Positions 33,654 through 42,559 of a stretch of DNA of 64,000 nt are shown here, one piece after another. Within the stretch, counting starts at the first letter, position 1. Every line of letters begins with the position of its first letter. The notes beneath the pieces were generated by a model, which saw nothing but the letters and a program-made list of their open reading frames with translations, searched no databases and was not told the origin of the DNA. The position numbers were made by a program, and so were the translations under genes. Origin of the DNA: JAZKDW01 sp040387375 (GTDB lineage: Bacteria; Pseudomonadota; Gammaproteobacteria; Burkholderiales; Burkholderiaceae_D); contig JAZKDW010000028.1 in NCBI GenBank assembly GCA_040387375.1, forward strand, positions 62,001 to 126,000, given 5' to 3'.

Positions 33654-35679
33654 GACTTTTTCACGACGGCTCACGCGCTATTACACGTTCTACACGATCG
33701 GCTTTTTCCTCTTCCTGATCATGTTGGCCATTCTGGAGAAGGAAGGATTCCCGCGGATCTGGATCGGCTACCTGTTCATCTTCGCGACCATCGTGCTGTA
33801 CGCAGGCATCGGCGTCATCAGCCGCACCTCGGATGTGTCGGAATATTATGTGGCGGGCCGCCGGGTTCCTGCCGTCTTCAACGGCATGGCAACCGCCGCC
33901 GACTGGATTTCAGCGGCAAGTTTCATCAGCCTCGCCGGCGGGCTGTACCTGCAGGGCTTTGACGGACTTGCCTACATCATGGGCTGGACCGGCGGTTTCT
34001 GCCTGGTGGCGCTGCTGATTGCGCCCTACCTGCGCAAGTTCGGCCAGTACACGATCCCGGATTTCCTGGCGGCCCGCTACGCCGGGCGCTATAGCGGCAA
34101 TCTGATCCGGATACTCGCGGTGTGCGCCACCATCATCATCTCGTTCACCTATGTCGTCGCGCAAATCTACGGCGTCGGGCTGATCACCTCGCGTTTCACC
34201 GGCATTGATTTTTCCGTCGGCATTTTTCTCGGGCTGGCGAGCATTCTGGTGTGCTCCTTTTTAGGCGGCATGCGCGCCATTACCTGGACCCAGGTCGCGC
34301 AGTACATCATCATTCTGATCGCGTACATGATTCCGGTAGTGTGGCTGTCGGCAAAACACACCAGCGTGCCGATCCCGCAGATCGCCTACGGTTCAGCCCT
34401 GTCCAAATTGAGCGAGCGCGAAAAGGAACTGGCCAGCGACCCCAGGGAACAGCAGGTGCGCGCCGTCTTCAGGCAACGTGCCGACGATTACGAAACGATG
34501 CTGAAAAAATTGCCCCGGTCATGGGAAGATGGCCGCAACGAAGCGCAGCAACGGGTAGAAGAACTCAAGTCGGGCAACGCCTCGCTGATCGACATCAAGA
34601 CTGCGGTGCGGGCGCTCGCCGCCTATCCCAAGGATATCAATGACGCAAGGCGGGTCTGGACCGAGGCCAGGGCCAGCAATCTGGCGCGCGCCGCACCGGT
34701 GACGTCGCATACCACGCCGTTTCCCGGCAAGGATGAAGCCAGTTCGGATGCCAAGCGCAATAATTTCCTGGCGCTTGTGTTGTGCCTGATGATGGGCACC
34801 GCGGCGCTGCCGCATATCCTGGTGCGCTACTACACCACACCCTCGGTGAGCCAGACGCGGGTATCGGTGTTCTGGACCCTGTTTTTCATCATGCTGCTCT
34901 ACACCACGGTGCCGGCACTGGCGGTGCTGGTGAAATATGATATCTATACCTCGCTGGTCGGCACGGACTTCTCAAGGCTGCCGGCCTGGGTTTCCTACTG
35001 GGCCAGTATCGACAAGATCAATCCGCTGGTGAATATCATCGACATCAACAGGGATGGCATCGTCCAGCTGGCGGAAATCGCAATGGATGGCGACATGGTG
35101 GTGCTGGCGACCCCGGAAATCGCCGGTCTGCCCTATGTCATATCAGGGCTGATCGCCGCCGGCGGCCTGGCTGCCGCGCTGTCCACCGCCGATGGACTGC
35201 TGCTGACAATTTCCAACGCCCTGTCGCATGACACGTATTTCCGGACCATCGATCCGACTGCCTCGACCCAGAAAAGGGTGACGATTTCAAAACTGCTGTT
35301 GCTGGTCGTTGCCCTGATCGCCGCTTATGCGGCGTCGCTGAAACCGGGCGATATCCTGTCGCTGGTCGGCGCCGCCTTCTCGCTTGCGGCATCGACCCTG
35401 TTCCCGGCGCTGGTACTGGGCGTTTTCTGGAAGCGCGCCAATCAGCAGGGAGCGATGGCCGGCATGCTGGTCGGTTTCGGCATCTGCGTGTATTACATGC
35501 TGCGTACCAATCCCTCGCTTGGCGGATCGAGCGCCAGCCAGTGGTTCCATATCGCGCCCATCTCGGCTGGCGTATTCGGCGTGCCGGCCGGTTTGCTGGC
35601 CCTGATCGTGATGAGCTTGCTGACAGCGCCACCAGACCGGCGTACGCTGGCGCTGATCGACCATATAAGGACACCGTAA
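33643..35679 (+). CDS. Sodium:solute symporter (VC_2705 subfamily)
   Basis: A 678-residue SSS-family symporter with about 13 membrane helices. Sodium-site and core segments are DVSEYYVAGRRVPAVFNGMA, WISAASFISLAGGLY, FLGGMRAITWTQVAQYIIIL and the GGLAAALSTADGLLLTISNAL helix pair. A polar insert of about 110 residues (near 245-360, rich in Glu, Arg and Lys) separates helices 6 and 7, as in the VC_2705 subgroup related to ActP acetate permeases. The substrate is unproven; acetate or another small monocarboxylate is the best guess. It is regulated most likely by the adjacent two-component system. Confidence 0.88.
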   Translation: MAHKTFSRRLTRYYTFYTIGFFLFLIMLAILEKEGFPRIWIGYLFIFATIVLYAGIGVISRTSDVSEYYVAGRRVPAVFNGMATAADWISAASFISLAGGLYLQGFDGLAYIMGWTGGFCLVALLIAPYLRKFGQYTIPDFLAARYAGRYSGNLIRILAVCATIIISFTYVVAQIYGVGLITSRFTGIDFSVGIFLGLASILVCSFLGGMRAITWTQVAQYIIILIAYMIPVVWLSAKHTSVPIPQIAYGSALSKLSEREKELASDPREQQVRAVFRQRADDYETMLKKLPRSWEDGRNEAQQRVEELKSGNASLIDIKTAVRALAAYPKDINDARRVWTEARASNLARAAPVTSHTTPFPGKDEASSDAKRNNFLALVLCLMMGTAALPHILVRYYTTPSVSQTRVSVFWTLFFIMLLYTTVPALAVLVKYDIYTSLVGTDFSRLPAWVSYWASIDKINPLVNIIDINRDGIVQLAEIAMDGDMVVLATPEIAGLPYVISGLIAAGGLAAALSTADGLLLTISNALSHDTYFRTIDPTASTQKRVTISKLLLLVVALIAAYAASLKPGDILSLVGAAFSLAASTLFPALVLGVFWKRANQQGAMAGMLVGFGICVYYMLRTNPSLGGSSASQWFHIAPISAGVFGVPAGLLALIVMSLLTAPPDRRTLALIDHIRTP

Positions 35680-35690
35680 AAAATTTTAGC

Positions 35691-35706
35691 TGGCACGCTT
35701 CTTGAT
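35691..35706 (+). promoter_or_regulatory. Sigma-54-like promoter of the Anbu operon
   Basis: TGGCACG at 35691-35697 and TTGAT at 35702-35706 fit the -24/-12 pattern with correct spacing; the usual C of TTGC is A here, which weakens the site. The predicted start of transcription would be near 35716, about 36 bases before the ATP-grasp gene. Nitrogen control is possible if the site is used. Confidence 0.5.
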
Positions 35707-35751
35707 ACTCTGCAATTACCATCATTGAGAAAACCTCTAGTCAGATAGCCT

Positions 35752-37167
35752 ATGCCAACCTTTTTCGATGAGATGTATGCCGATGGATTGGCAGATGTGC
35801 GCGAACATTATCGTGAATTCGAGAGCTGGCTATCGGCGCAGGCGCCGGAAACCATCGCCCGGAAAAGGGCCGAAGCCGATCTGATCTTCCGCCGGGTCGG
35901 CATCACCTTTGCCGTCTACGGCGACAACGCCGGCAATGAACGGCTGATCCCGTTCGACATCATCTCCCGCATCATCACTGCCGCCGAATGGGCGCATCTG
36001 GAAGCTGGGCTGGTGCAGCGCGTGACCGCGCTGAACCTGTTCATACACGACATCTACCATGATCAGAATATCGTCAAGGCCGGCGTAATACCGGCCGAAC
36101 AGATATTCAGGAATGCCCAGTACCGACCCGAGATGCAGGGGATTTCGGTCGCCTCCGACATCTACGCACACATCGCCGGCGTCGATATCGTGCGCGCCGG
36201 CCAGGATGAGTTCTACGTGCTGGAAGACAATCTGCGGGTGCCTTCCGGCGTGTCGTACATGCTGGAAGACCGCAAGATGATGATGCGGCTTTTCCCCGAA
36301 CTGTTCGCGCGCTGCAAGGTCGCGCCGGTGGCCCACTATCCCGACCTGCTGCTCGAGAACCTGCGCTCGGTGGCGCCGGTGGGTGTGAATGACCCGACCG
36401 TGGTGGTGATGACCCCGGGCATGCACAACTCGGCCTATTTCGAGCATGCTTTCCTGGCCCAGCAGATGGGCGTGGAACTGGTCGAGGGTCAGGATCTGTT
36501 CGTCAATGACAATGCCGTCTACATGCGCACCACACGCGGACCGAAACGGGTTGACGTGATTTACCGGCGTATCGATGACGATTACCTGGACCCGCTTGCC
36601 TTCCGGCCCGATTCCTCGCTTGGCGTGCCGGGCCTGCTGTCGGTCTACCGTTCGGGCCGGGTCACCCTGGCCAATGCGATCGGGACCGGCGTTGCCGATG
36701 ACAAGTCGATCTACCCTTTCGTGCCGGACATGATCCGTTTCTACATGACGGAAGAGCCCATCCTAAACAATGTGCCGACCTACCAGTGCCGCAGGAAAGA
36801 AGACCTGGCCTACACGCTGGCCAATCTGCCGCAGCTGGTGATCAAGGAAGTGCATGGCGCGGGCGGGTACGGCATGCTCGTCGGCCCCGCCTCCACCAAG
36901 GCGGAAATCGAGGATTTCCGGCAGCGCCTGATCGCCAGGCCCGATGGTTATATCGCGCAGCCCACGCTGGCCTTATCGGCCTGCCCGACCTTTGTCGAAT
37001 CCGGCATCGCGCCGCGTCATATCGATTTGCGCCCGTTTGTCCTGTCCGGCAAAACCGTCTCCATGGTGCCAGGCGGCCTTACGCGCGTGGCCCTGAAAGA
37101 AGGATCGCTGGTCGTCAACTCATCCCAGGGTGGCGGCACCAAAGACACCTGGGTCCTGGAGAAATGA
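35752..37167 (+). CDS. Circularly permuted type 2 ATP-grasp protein (DUF404/DUF407)
   Basis: A 471-residue ATP-grasp ligase of the circularly permuted type 2 class. Segments include FDEMYADGLADVREHYREFE at the start, FRRVGITFAVYGD, LVQRVTALNLFIHDIYHDQN, VLEDNLRVPSGVSYMLEDRK, MTPGMHNSAYFEHAFLA, VDVIYRRIDDDYLDP, VIKEVHGAGGYGMLVGP and HIDLRPFVLSGKTVSMVPGG. The class is thought to form amide bonds on short peptides or proteins; the actual substrate is unknown. It starts a run of alpha-E, transglutaminase and Anbu genes and is downstream of a sigma-54-like promoter. The downstream gene starts one base past its stop. Confidence 0.9.
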   Translation: MPTFFDEMYADGLADVREHYREFESWLSAQAPETIARKRAEADLIFRRVGITFAVYGDNAGNERLIPFDIISRIITAAEWAHLEAGLVQRVTALNLFIHDIYHDQNIVKAGVIPAEQIFRNAQYRPEMQGISVASDIYAHIAGVDIVRAGQDEFYVLEDNLRVPSGVSYMLEDRKMMMRLFPELFARCKVAPVAHYPDLLLENLRSVAPVGVNDPTVVVMTPGMHNSAYFEHAFLAQQMGVELVEGQDLFVNDNAVYMRTTRGPKRVDVIYRRIDDDYLDPLAFRPDSSLGVPGLLSVYRSGRVTLANAIGTGVADDKSIYPFVPDMIRFYMTEEPILNNVPTYQCRRKEDLAYTLANLPQLVIKEVHGAGGYGMLVGPASTKAEIEDFRQRLIARPDGYIAQPTLALSACPTFVESGIAPRHIDLRPFVLSGKTVSMVPGGLTRVALKEGSLVVNSSQGGGTKDTWVLEK

Positions 37168-37168
37168 C

Positions 37169-38131
37169 ATGTTAAGCCGCACCGCCGATCACCTGTTCTG
37201 GATGGCCCGCTATACAGAGCGCGCTGAAAACACCGCCCGCATGCTCGACGTCAATGTCCAGACAGCGCTGCTGCCGCAGTCGGCCGCCGCTGCCGCCAAG
37301 GACTGGCGCGCGATGCTCGGCATCTCCGAACTGGAAACGGCGTTTGACGAGAAATACGGCACGCTGACACCGAAGGATGTGCTCGACTTCATGGTGCGCG
37401 ATCGGGGCAATCCGTCCTCGATCGCGTCCTGCCTGACCGGCGCGCGCGAGAATGCGCGCGCGGTGCGCGGCACGCTGACGACGGAAGTGTGGGAGACACT
37501 CAACATCACCTGGCTGGACATGCAGAGCATGTTAAAGGATGGCATCCTGGAACGCGATCCGAGCACGTTTTTTGAATGGGTCAAGTATCGTTCGCACCTG
37601 TCGCGCGGCGTCACCAGCGGCACCATGCTGAAGGATGAAGCCTTCTATTTTGTCCGTCTCGGCACCTTCCTCGAGCGCGCGGACAACACCGCCCGCATCC
37701 TGGATGTGAAATTTCATGGCGCCAAGCACAGCGCGCATGGCGACCAGCGTCTCGGCCAGGAACCGCAAATCGATTTCTATTATTGGGCGGCGATCCTGCG
37801 TTCGGTCTCCGCATTCGAAGTCTACCGCAAGGTTTACCGCAACGTGATTACGCCTGCGCGCGTTGCCGAATTGCTGATCCTGCGCGCCGACATGCCGCGC
37901 TCCCTGCTGGCTTGCATGGAGGAAGTCGTCGCCAACCTGGAACAGGTGCGCAACGACGCCTCCGCCGACACCCAGCGGCTGGCGGGCAAGCTGCATGCCG
38001 AACTGCAGTTTGGCCGCATAGACGACATCCTGGCCGAAGGTTTGCACGATTACCTGACCGAATTCTTCGAGCGCATTTTTGAACTTGGCAATCGCGTCAG
38101 CCGCGATTTCCTCGTGCCTCTGGCGGCCTGA
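37169..38131 (+). CDS. Alpha-E domain protein (DUF403)
   Basis: A 320-residue all-helical protein with two copies of the alpha-E pattern: MLSRTADHLFWMARYTERAENTARML at the start and FVRLGTFLERADNTARILDVK in the middle. It ends in LTEFFERIFELGNRVSRDFL. Alpha-E proteins are nearly always encoded with the permuted ATP-grasp and a transglutaminase-like protein and are proposed to work with the ligase. ATG 37169 is supported by GGAG seven bases before. It is one base from the ATP-grasp stop and seven bases from the transglutaminase start. Confidence 0.9.
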   Translation: MLSRTADHLFWMARYTERAENTARMLDVNVQTALLPQSAAAAAKDWRAMLGISELETAFDEKYGTLTPKDVLDFMVRDRGNPSSIASCLTGARENARAVRGTLTTEVWETLNITWLDMQSMLKDGILERDPSTFFEWVKYRSHLSRGVTSGTMLKDEAFYFVRLGTFLERADNTARILDVKFHGAKHSAHGDQRLGQEPQIDFYYWAAILRSVSAFEVYRKVYRNVITPARVAELLILRADMPRSLLACMEEVVANLEQVRNDASADTQRLAGKLHAELQFGRIDDILAEGLHDYLTEFFERIFELGNRVSRDFLVPLAA

Positions 38132-38138
38132 GCGCATC

Positions 38139-38936
38139 ATGCTATCCATCCGCCACGAAACAGTTTATCGCTACACCGCACCGCAGGGATACACCATCCA
38201 GCAATTGCGCCTGACACCGCGCGCCGACCCGCATCTGCGCACGCTGTCCTGGCATATATCGGCCCCGGGACAATGCCATCCGTTCACCGATGCATTCGGC
38301 AACCTGAGTCACATGCTCACCATTACCGGCCCGCATGACGAGGTGCACATCACCGCCCATGGCGTGGTCGAGGTTACAGCGCTCGATCGTGGACGGCTGG
38401 CGGAAAAGGGAGAACTCTCGCCCTTGGTCTTTACGGTACCGACACGCCTGACCGAACCGATCGGCGCAGTGGCCGGGTTTGCCGCCCGACATTTGCACAG
38501 CGGTGCGCGCAGCAAGGACCTGCTCGCGCTGGCCGAGTCCATCCGTGGTGCAGTGGAGTACCAAACCGGTGCGACCGGCGTCACCAGCACGGCGGCTGAC
38601 GCACTATTATTGGGAAGAGGTGTGTGCCAGGATCATGCCCACCTGTTCCTCGCCTGTTGTCATACCCGGCAAATTCCGGCGCGCTACGTGTCCGGTTATA
38701 TCGATCCGGGCACCAGCGAGCATGCGGAAAGCCATGCCTGGGTCGACGTATGGGTCGAGGAAGTGGATTTTGCCGGCTGGGTCAGCATCGATGTGACACA
38801 TGCCCGATTCGAAAATGCCTCCTATTGCCGGCTTGCCGTCGGACGCGACTATGATTCCGCGGCGCCGGTGCGCGGTGTGCGGCATGGCGGCGGCGAGGAG
38901 TCGCTCTCCGTGCGCGTCAACGTCAGCGCCGGATAA
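38139..38936 (+). CDS. Transglutaminase-like protein
   Basis: A 265-residue protein with an N-terminal beta domain (MLSIRHETVYRYTAPQGYTI; the family Bact_transglu_N) and a papain-like transglutaminase core. The catalytic triad is complete: Cys163 in GRGVCQDHAHLF, His199 in AESHAWVDVWVE and Asp218 in GWVSIDVTHAR. No signal peptide is seen, so it is cytosolic. Proteins of this kind linked with alpha-E/ATP-grasp genes may act as peptidases that reverse the ligation; this is a proposal from gene neighbourhoods. The start lies seven bases past the alpha-E stop. Confidence 0.9.
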   Translation: MLSIRHETVYRYTAPQGYTIQQLRLTPRADPHLRTLSWHISAPGQCHPFTDAFGNLSHMLTITGPHDEVHITAHGVVEVTALDRGRLAEKGELSPLVFTVPTRLTEPIGAVAGFAARHLHSGARSKDLLALAESIRGAVEYQTGATGVTSTAADALLLGRGVCQDHAHLFLACCHTRQIPARYVSGYIDPGTSEHAESHAWVDVWVEEVDFAGWVSIDVTHARFENASYCRLAVGRDYDSAAPVRGVRHGGGEESLSVRVNVSAG

Positions 38937-38995
38937 AACGGAAGGCACCTGGGCGCTTGCGGTAAAATCCCGCCTTTGCCTTCCTGACTGCCATC

Positions 38996-39874
38996 ATGAC
39001 TTATTGTGTTGCCATGCGCCTCGATGCCGGGCTGGTTTTCCTGTCCGACTCCAGGACCAATGCCGGCGTCGACCAGGTCGGGACTTTCCGCAAGATGAAC
39101 GTCTACGAAAAATCCGGCGAGCGTTTGATGGTGCTGATGACATCGGGCAATTTGTCTCTATCACAATCGATCCGCCATATCGCCGGCGAACATGTCACCG
39201 CCGACGGCAAGAGCATCTGGACCGTGAGCTCGATCTATGAAGCCGCCCAGATCGTCGGCGAAGCGATCCGCCTGGTCCACGACCGCGATGCGAGGTCACT
39301 GCGGCAATTCGGCGTCGATTTTGACGTCGGCATCATTTTCGGCGGCCAGATCAAGGGTGAACGCTGCCGGCTGTTCCAGATGTACTCGGCTGGCAATTTT
39401 ATTGAATCGCACGATGAAAATACCTATTTTCAAATCGGCGAAGCAAAATATGGCAAACCGATCATCGACCGCGTGATCACACCGGCCTCGACGCTGGATG
39501 AAGCTGCCAAGTGTGTGCTGATCTCGATGGATTCGACACTGCGTTCCAATATCTCGGTCGGGCTGCCGCTGGACTTGCTGATTTATGAAGCCGATACGCT
39601 GGCGGTGACACGCTTCGTGACGATCGACGAAAAAAATCAGTATTTCCAGATGATCCGCACTACCTGGGGTCAGCAGCTCAAGCGCAATTTCGAATCAATC
39701 GCCGATCCGGTCTGGGAGTCGGCGCCGCACGCCGCGAACGGGCTGTCGGGCATGAATACGCCCGGCCAACCGGTGCGTGTGCCGCCGCCAGCGGACCCCG
39801 GCGCCACGTCTGCGGACCATCCGGCCTCACTGCAGACGCTGGCCCAGCGGACGAGCGGGAAAGAGCAGCACTGA
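38996..39874 (+). CDS. Anbu-type proteasome-like protease
   Basis: A 292-residue Ntn hydrolase of the Anbu family, a proteasome/HslV relative. The sequence begins MTYCVAMRLDAGLVFLSDSR, so Met removal would expose Thr1, with Asp17 and Lys32 as the usual catalytic partners in place. Further family segments are TNAGVDQVGTF, LMTSGNLSLSQSI, DVGIIFGGQI and the GKPIIDRVI block. The last about 50 residues (Pro/Ala-rich) extend beyond the core. Published Anbu proteins form open helical assemblies, and their substrates are unknown. It ends the ATP-grasp/alpha-E/transglutaminase run. A possible local -10 (TAAAAT at 38963-38968) may also drive it, with no clear -35. Confidence 0.9.
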   Translation: MTYCVAMRLDAGLVFLSDSRTNAGVDQVGTFRKMNVYEKSGERLMVLMTSGNLSLSQSIRHIAGEHVTADGKSIWTVSSIYEAAQIVGEAIRLVHDRDARSLRQFGVDFDVGIIFGGQIKGERCRLFQMYSAGNFIESHDENTYFQIGEAKYGKPIIDRVITPASTLDEAAKCVLISMDSTLRSNISVGLPLDLLIYEADTLAVTRFVTIDEKNQYFQMIRTTWGQQLKRNFESIADPVWESAPHAANGLSGMNTPGQPVRVPPPADPGATSADHPASLQTLAQRTSGKEQH

Positions 39875-39922
39875 CATTCGTAAAAAAAGCCGGGCAGCCT
39901 TTTTTATCGGATGAGCGCTGAA

Positions 39923-40966
39923 TCAGACCACGATCGTCTGTGCCTCATCACCCTGGCGTTCGCGAATTTCGCCGATGCGGGTGACCGTCTCCCCCGCCGC
40001 CTGCAATTGCGCTTGCGCCGCATCCGCATTCTCTTTCGATACGATTACCGCCATGCCGATACCGCAATTGAAGACGCGGTGCATTTCGGCATCGGCCACA
40101 CCGCCATGCTGCTGCAGCCAGCCAAACAGCGGCGGCATGGTCCACGCATCACGATGCAGGACGGCAGTCAGGTGCTTTTGCAGCACGCGCGGCACGTTCT
40201 CGACCAGGCCGCCGCCGGTGATATGCACCATGCCCTTGACCTCCAGCGTGTCCATCAACGCCAGCAAGGGTTTGACATAGATATGGGTGGGCGCCATCAG
40301 CACGTCGGCCAGCTTGCGGCCATGGAAATCGGCGTTCAGGTCCGGCTGGGCCACTGAAATGATCTTGCGAACCAGGGAATAGCCATTCGAATGTGCACCC
40401 GAGGAAGCCAGCCCCAGCACCACGTCGCCCGGGATGATCTTGGTGCCGTCGATGATCTTCGACTTTTCCACCGCGCCGACCGCAAAGCCTGCCAGGTCGT
40501 ATTCGCCGTCCGGGTACATGCTCGGCATTTCGGCCGTTTCGCCGCCGATCAGCGCGCAGCCGGCCAGTTCGCAGCCCTGGGCAATGCCCTTGATGACATC
40601 GGTGGCGGTCGGCACATCGAGCTTGCCACATGCAAAATAATCAAGGAAAAACAAGGGTTCAGCCCCCTGCACCAGGATATCGTTGACGCTCATCGCGACC
40701 AGGTCGATGCCGACGGTGTCATGTTTTTTCAGGTGAAAGGCAAGCTTGAGCTTGGTGCCGACACCATCGGTGCCGGATACCAGCACCGGTTCCTTGTATT
40801 TCTTGCTCACCTCGAACAGGGCGCCAAAACCGCCGATCCCGCCCATGACACCTTCCCGCATGGTCCGTTTGGCAAATGGCTTGATGGCTTCTACCAGCGC
40901 ATCGCCGGCATCGATATCGACGCCGGCGTCGCGGTAAGACAGGGAAACGTTAGGTGTGGAACTCAT
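39923..40966 (-). CDS. purM: Phosphoribosylformylglycinamidine cyclo-ligase
   Basis: A 347-residue PurM, which uses ATP to close the imidazole ring and produce AIR in purine synthesis. Landmarks are LSYRDAGVDIDAGDALVEAI, GGIGGFGALFEV, VSGTDGVGTKLKLAF, FFLDYFACGKLD, CALIGGETAEMPSMY, GLASSGAHSNGYSLVRK and MVHITGGGLVENVPRVL. ATG 40966 (MSSTPNVS) is chosen over a 21-codon upstream extension because it gives the standard start. It is monocistronic, divergent from hda and convergent with the Anbu gene. Confidence 0.97.
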   Translation of the reverse strand: MSSTPNVSLSYRDAGVDIDAGDALVEAIKPFAKRTMREGVMGGIGGFGALFEVSKKYKEPVLVSGTDGVGTKLKLAFHLKKHDTVGIDLVAMSVNDILVQGAEPLFFLDYFACGKLDVPTATDVIKGIAQGCELAGCALIGGETAEMPSMYPDGEYDLAGFAVGAVEKSKIIDGTKIIPGDVVLGLASSGAHSNGYSLVRKIISVAQPDLNADFHGRKLADVLMAPTHIYVKPLLALMDTLEVKGMVHITGGGLVENVPRVLQKHLTAVLHRDAWTMPPLFGWLQQHGGVADAEMHRVFNCGIGMAVIVSKENADAAQAQLQAAGETVTRIGEIRERQGDEAQTIVV

Positions 40967-41201
40967 GATGTATTTGGCGGCAGAGGCGGTAAAATAGAGT
41001 GTTGGGACCAGACTGATGTAGCCGGCCAAACCGACATTTTATCAAATCGATCCAACTAACCTGTCATTTCATGTCATTTTCTTTCACCGCAGAGCACAGA
41101 CAAACCAAACCCGGCCTCCTGTCCCGGCCATCGTCGGCACTCCCGTCCCTGTCCGCCGCGCGGGTTGCCGCGTTCGTCCGCTGCAGTGTTCACCGTCAGC
41201 C

Positions 41202-41888
41202 ATGAGGCAATTGCTGCTCGATCTGGTAGCGGACAAGCCTCAGACCCTCGATACCTTCGTGACCGGTCAGAATGCGGAGCTGGCCCATTTGCTGCGACTT
41301 GTCGGGCAAGGCCGGGCGGCGCCGTTAAGCGAGCGCTTCATTTATGTCTGGGGCGAAGCGGGCGCCGGCAAAACCCATCTGCTGAAAGCGCTTGCGGCCG
41401 CGCCGAACGCACGCTACCTGAGCGCGGCCAGCGCCACCGACGACAGTTTCCTGTTCGATCACGAAATAACACTGTACCTGCTCGACGACTGCGAAACGCT
41501 GTCGCCTGAATGCCAGATCGCCGCCTTCAATTTATTCAACCAGGTGCGTGAGAACGGCGCCACGCTGGTGGCCAGCGGCGCGACGGCGCCGGCCGCGCTG
41601 CAGGTACGCGAGGATCTGCGGACCCGGCTGGGATGGGGACTGATCTACCAGGTGCATGGCCTGACCGACGACGAAAAAATCGCCGCACTGACGCAAGCGG
41701 CCCTCGCCCGTGGCCTGAGCGTGTCGCCGGGCGTGTTACCCTACCTGATTACCCATTTCCAGCGCGATATGCGATCGTTATCGGCAATGCTTGACGCATT
41801 GGACCAGTATTCGCTGGAAACGCAACGTCCGGTCACCTTACCGTTATTACGCAGCCTTTTGCAACTTGGAGATGAACCAAAAGCATGA
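41202..41888 (+). CDS. hda: DnaA regulatory inactivator Hda
   Basis: A 228-residue AAA+ protein of the Hda family, which with the sliding clamp stimulates ATP hydrolysis by DnaA after initiation. The N terminus MRQLLLDL includes the clamp-binding QLxLxL-type motif. Walker A GEAGAGKTH is at 51-59, Walker B-like LYLLDDCETLS follows, and the sensor region ALARGLSVSPGVLPYLI lies near the C terminus. It overlaps the HAD gene by four bases. This gene order (hda, HAD phosphatase, pcnB, folK) is common in Burkholderiales. Confidence 0.93.
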   Translation: MRQLLLDLVADKPQTLDTFVTGQNAELAHLLRLVGQGRAAPLSERFIYVWGEAGAGKTHLLKALAAAPNARYLSAASATDDSFLFDHEITLYLLDDCETLSPECQIAAFNLFNQVRENGATLVASGATAPAALQVREDLRTRLGWGLIYQVHGLTDDEKIAALTQAALARGLSVSPGVLPYLITHFQRDMRSLSAMLDALDQYSLETQRPVTLPLLRSLLQLGDEPKA

Positions 41889-42559
41889 CCAACCTGGCAC
41901 TCTTCGATCTCGACCATACGCTGCTGCCGCTGGATTCCGACTATGAATGGGGACAGTTCCTGGCGCGCACCGGCGCGGTGGAACCGGTGGCATTTGCACA
42001 GCGCAACGCTGATTTTTTCCTGCAGTATCAGGCAGGGACGCTCAACCCGGTGGAATACCTGGAATTCGTGTTCGGCACGCTGGCCCGCTTCCCGCGCCGG
42101 CAGCTGGATGACTGGCACCTGCAGTTCATGGATGAAGTCATTCATCCGGCCCTGCTTCCCGCAGCACGGACGCTGGTAAGGCAGCATCAGGATGCCGGCG
42201 ACCTGGTAGCCATCATCACCGCCACCAACCGCTTCGTGACCGCGCCGATCGCGAGGGCCTTCGGCGTCGATATCCTGATCGCGGCGGAACCCGAACTGAG
42301 CGCCGACGGCGACATCACCGGCCGGCTGGTGGGCGTGCCGCCGTACGGCGAAGGCAAAGTCACCAATATCAAGCTCTGGCTTGCCACGCTGGGAAAAACG
42401 CTGCAGAGTTTCGAACGCAGCACCTTTTACAGCGATTCGCAAAACGATATTCCCCTCCTGACCAACGTGACACACCCGGTCGCGACCAACCCCAATGCCA
42501 AGCTGAGCGCGCATGCAATCGCGCACGGCTGGCCCATCCTACATTTATTCAATGATTAA
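41885..42559 (+). CDS. HAD-superfamily hydrolase (HAD-IB, SerB-like)
   Basis: A 224-residue HAD-IB phosphatase. Motif I is LFDLDHTLLPLDSDY (nucleophile Asp), motif II is in AIITATNRFV, and motif III/IV is in the FYSDSQNDIPLLTNV segment. It resembles phosphoserine phosphatase-like enzymes and their relatives such as CicA. The substrate cannot be set by sequence; histidinol phosphate or a phosphoserine-type substrate have been reported in related HADs. It overlaps hda upstream and pcnB downstream by a few bases. Confidence 0.88.
   Translation: MTNLALFDLDHTLLPLDSDYEWGQFLARTGAVEPVAFAQRNADFFLQYQAGTLNPVEYLEFVFGTLARFPRRQLDDWHLQFMDEVIHPALLPAARTLVRQHQDAGDLVAIITATNRFVTAPIARAFGVDILIAAEPELSADGDITGRLVGVPPYGEGKVTNIKLWLATLGKTLQSFERSTFYSDSQNDIPLLTNVTHPVATNPNAKLSAHAIAHGWPILHLFND

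Noticed and set aside
39884..39908. A-run/T-run around GCCGGGCAGCC between Anbu and purM genes
   Set aside because: The G+C parts do not pair; only A:T pairing plus one G:C remains, too weak for a confident terminator.
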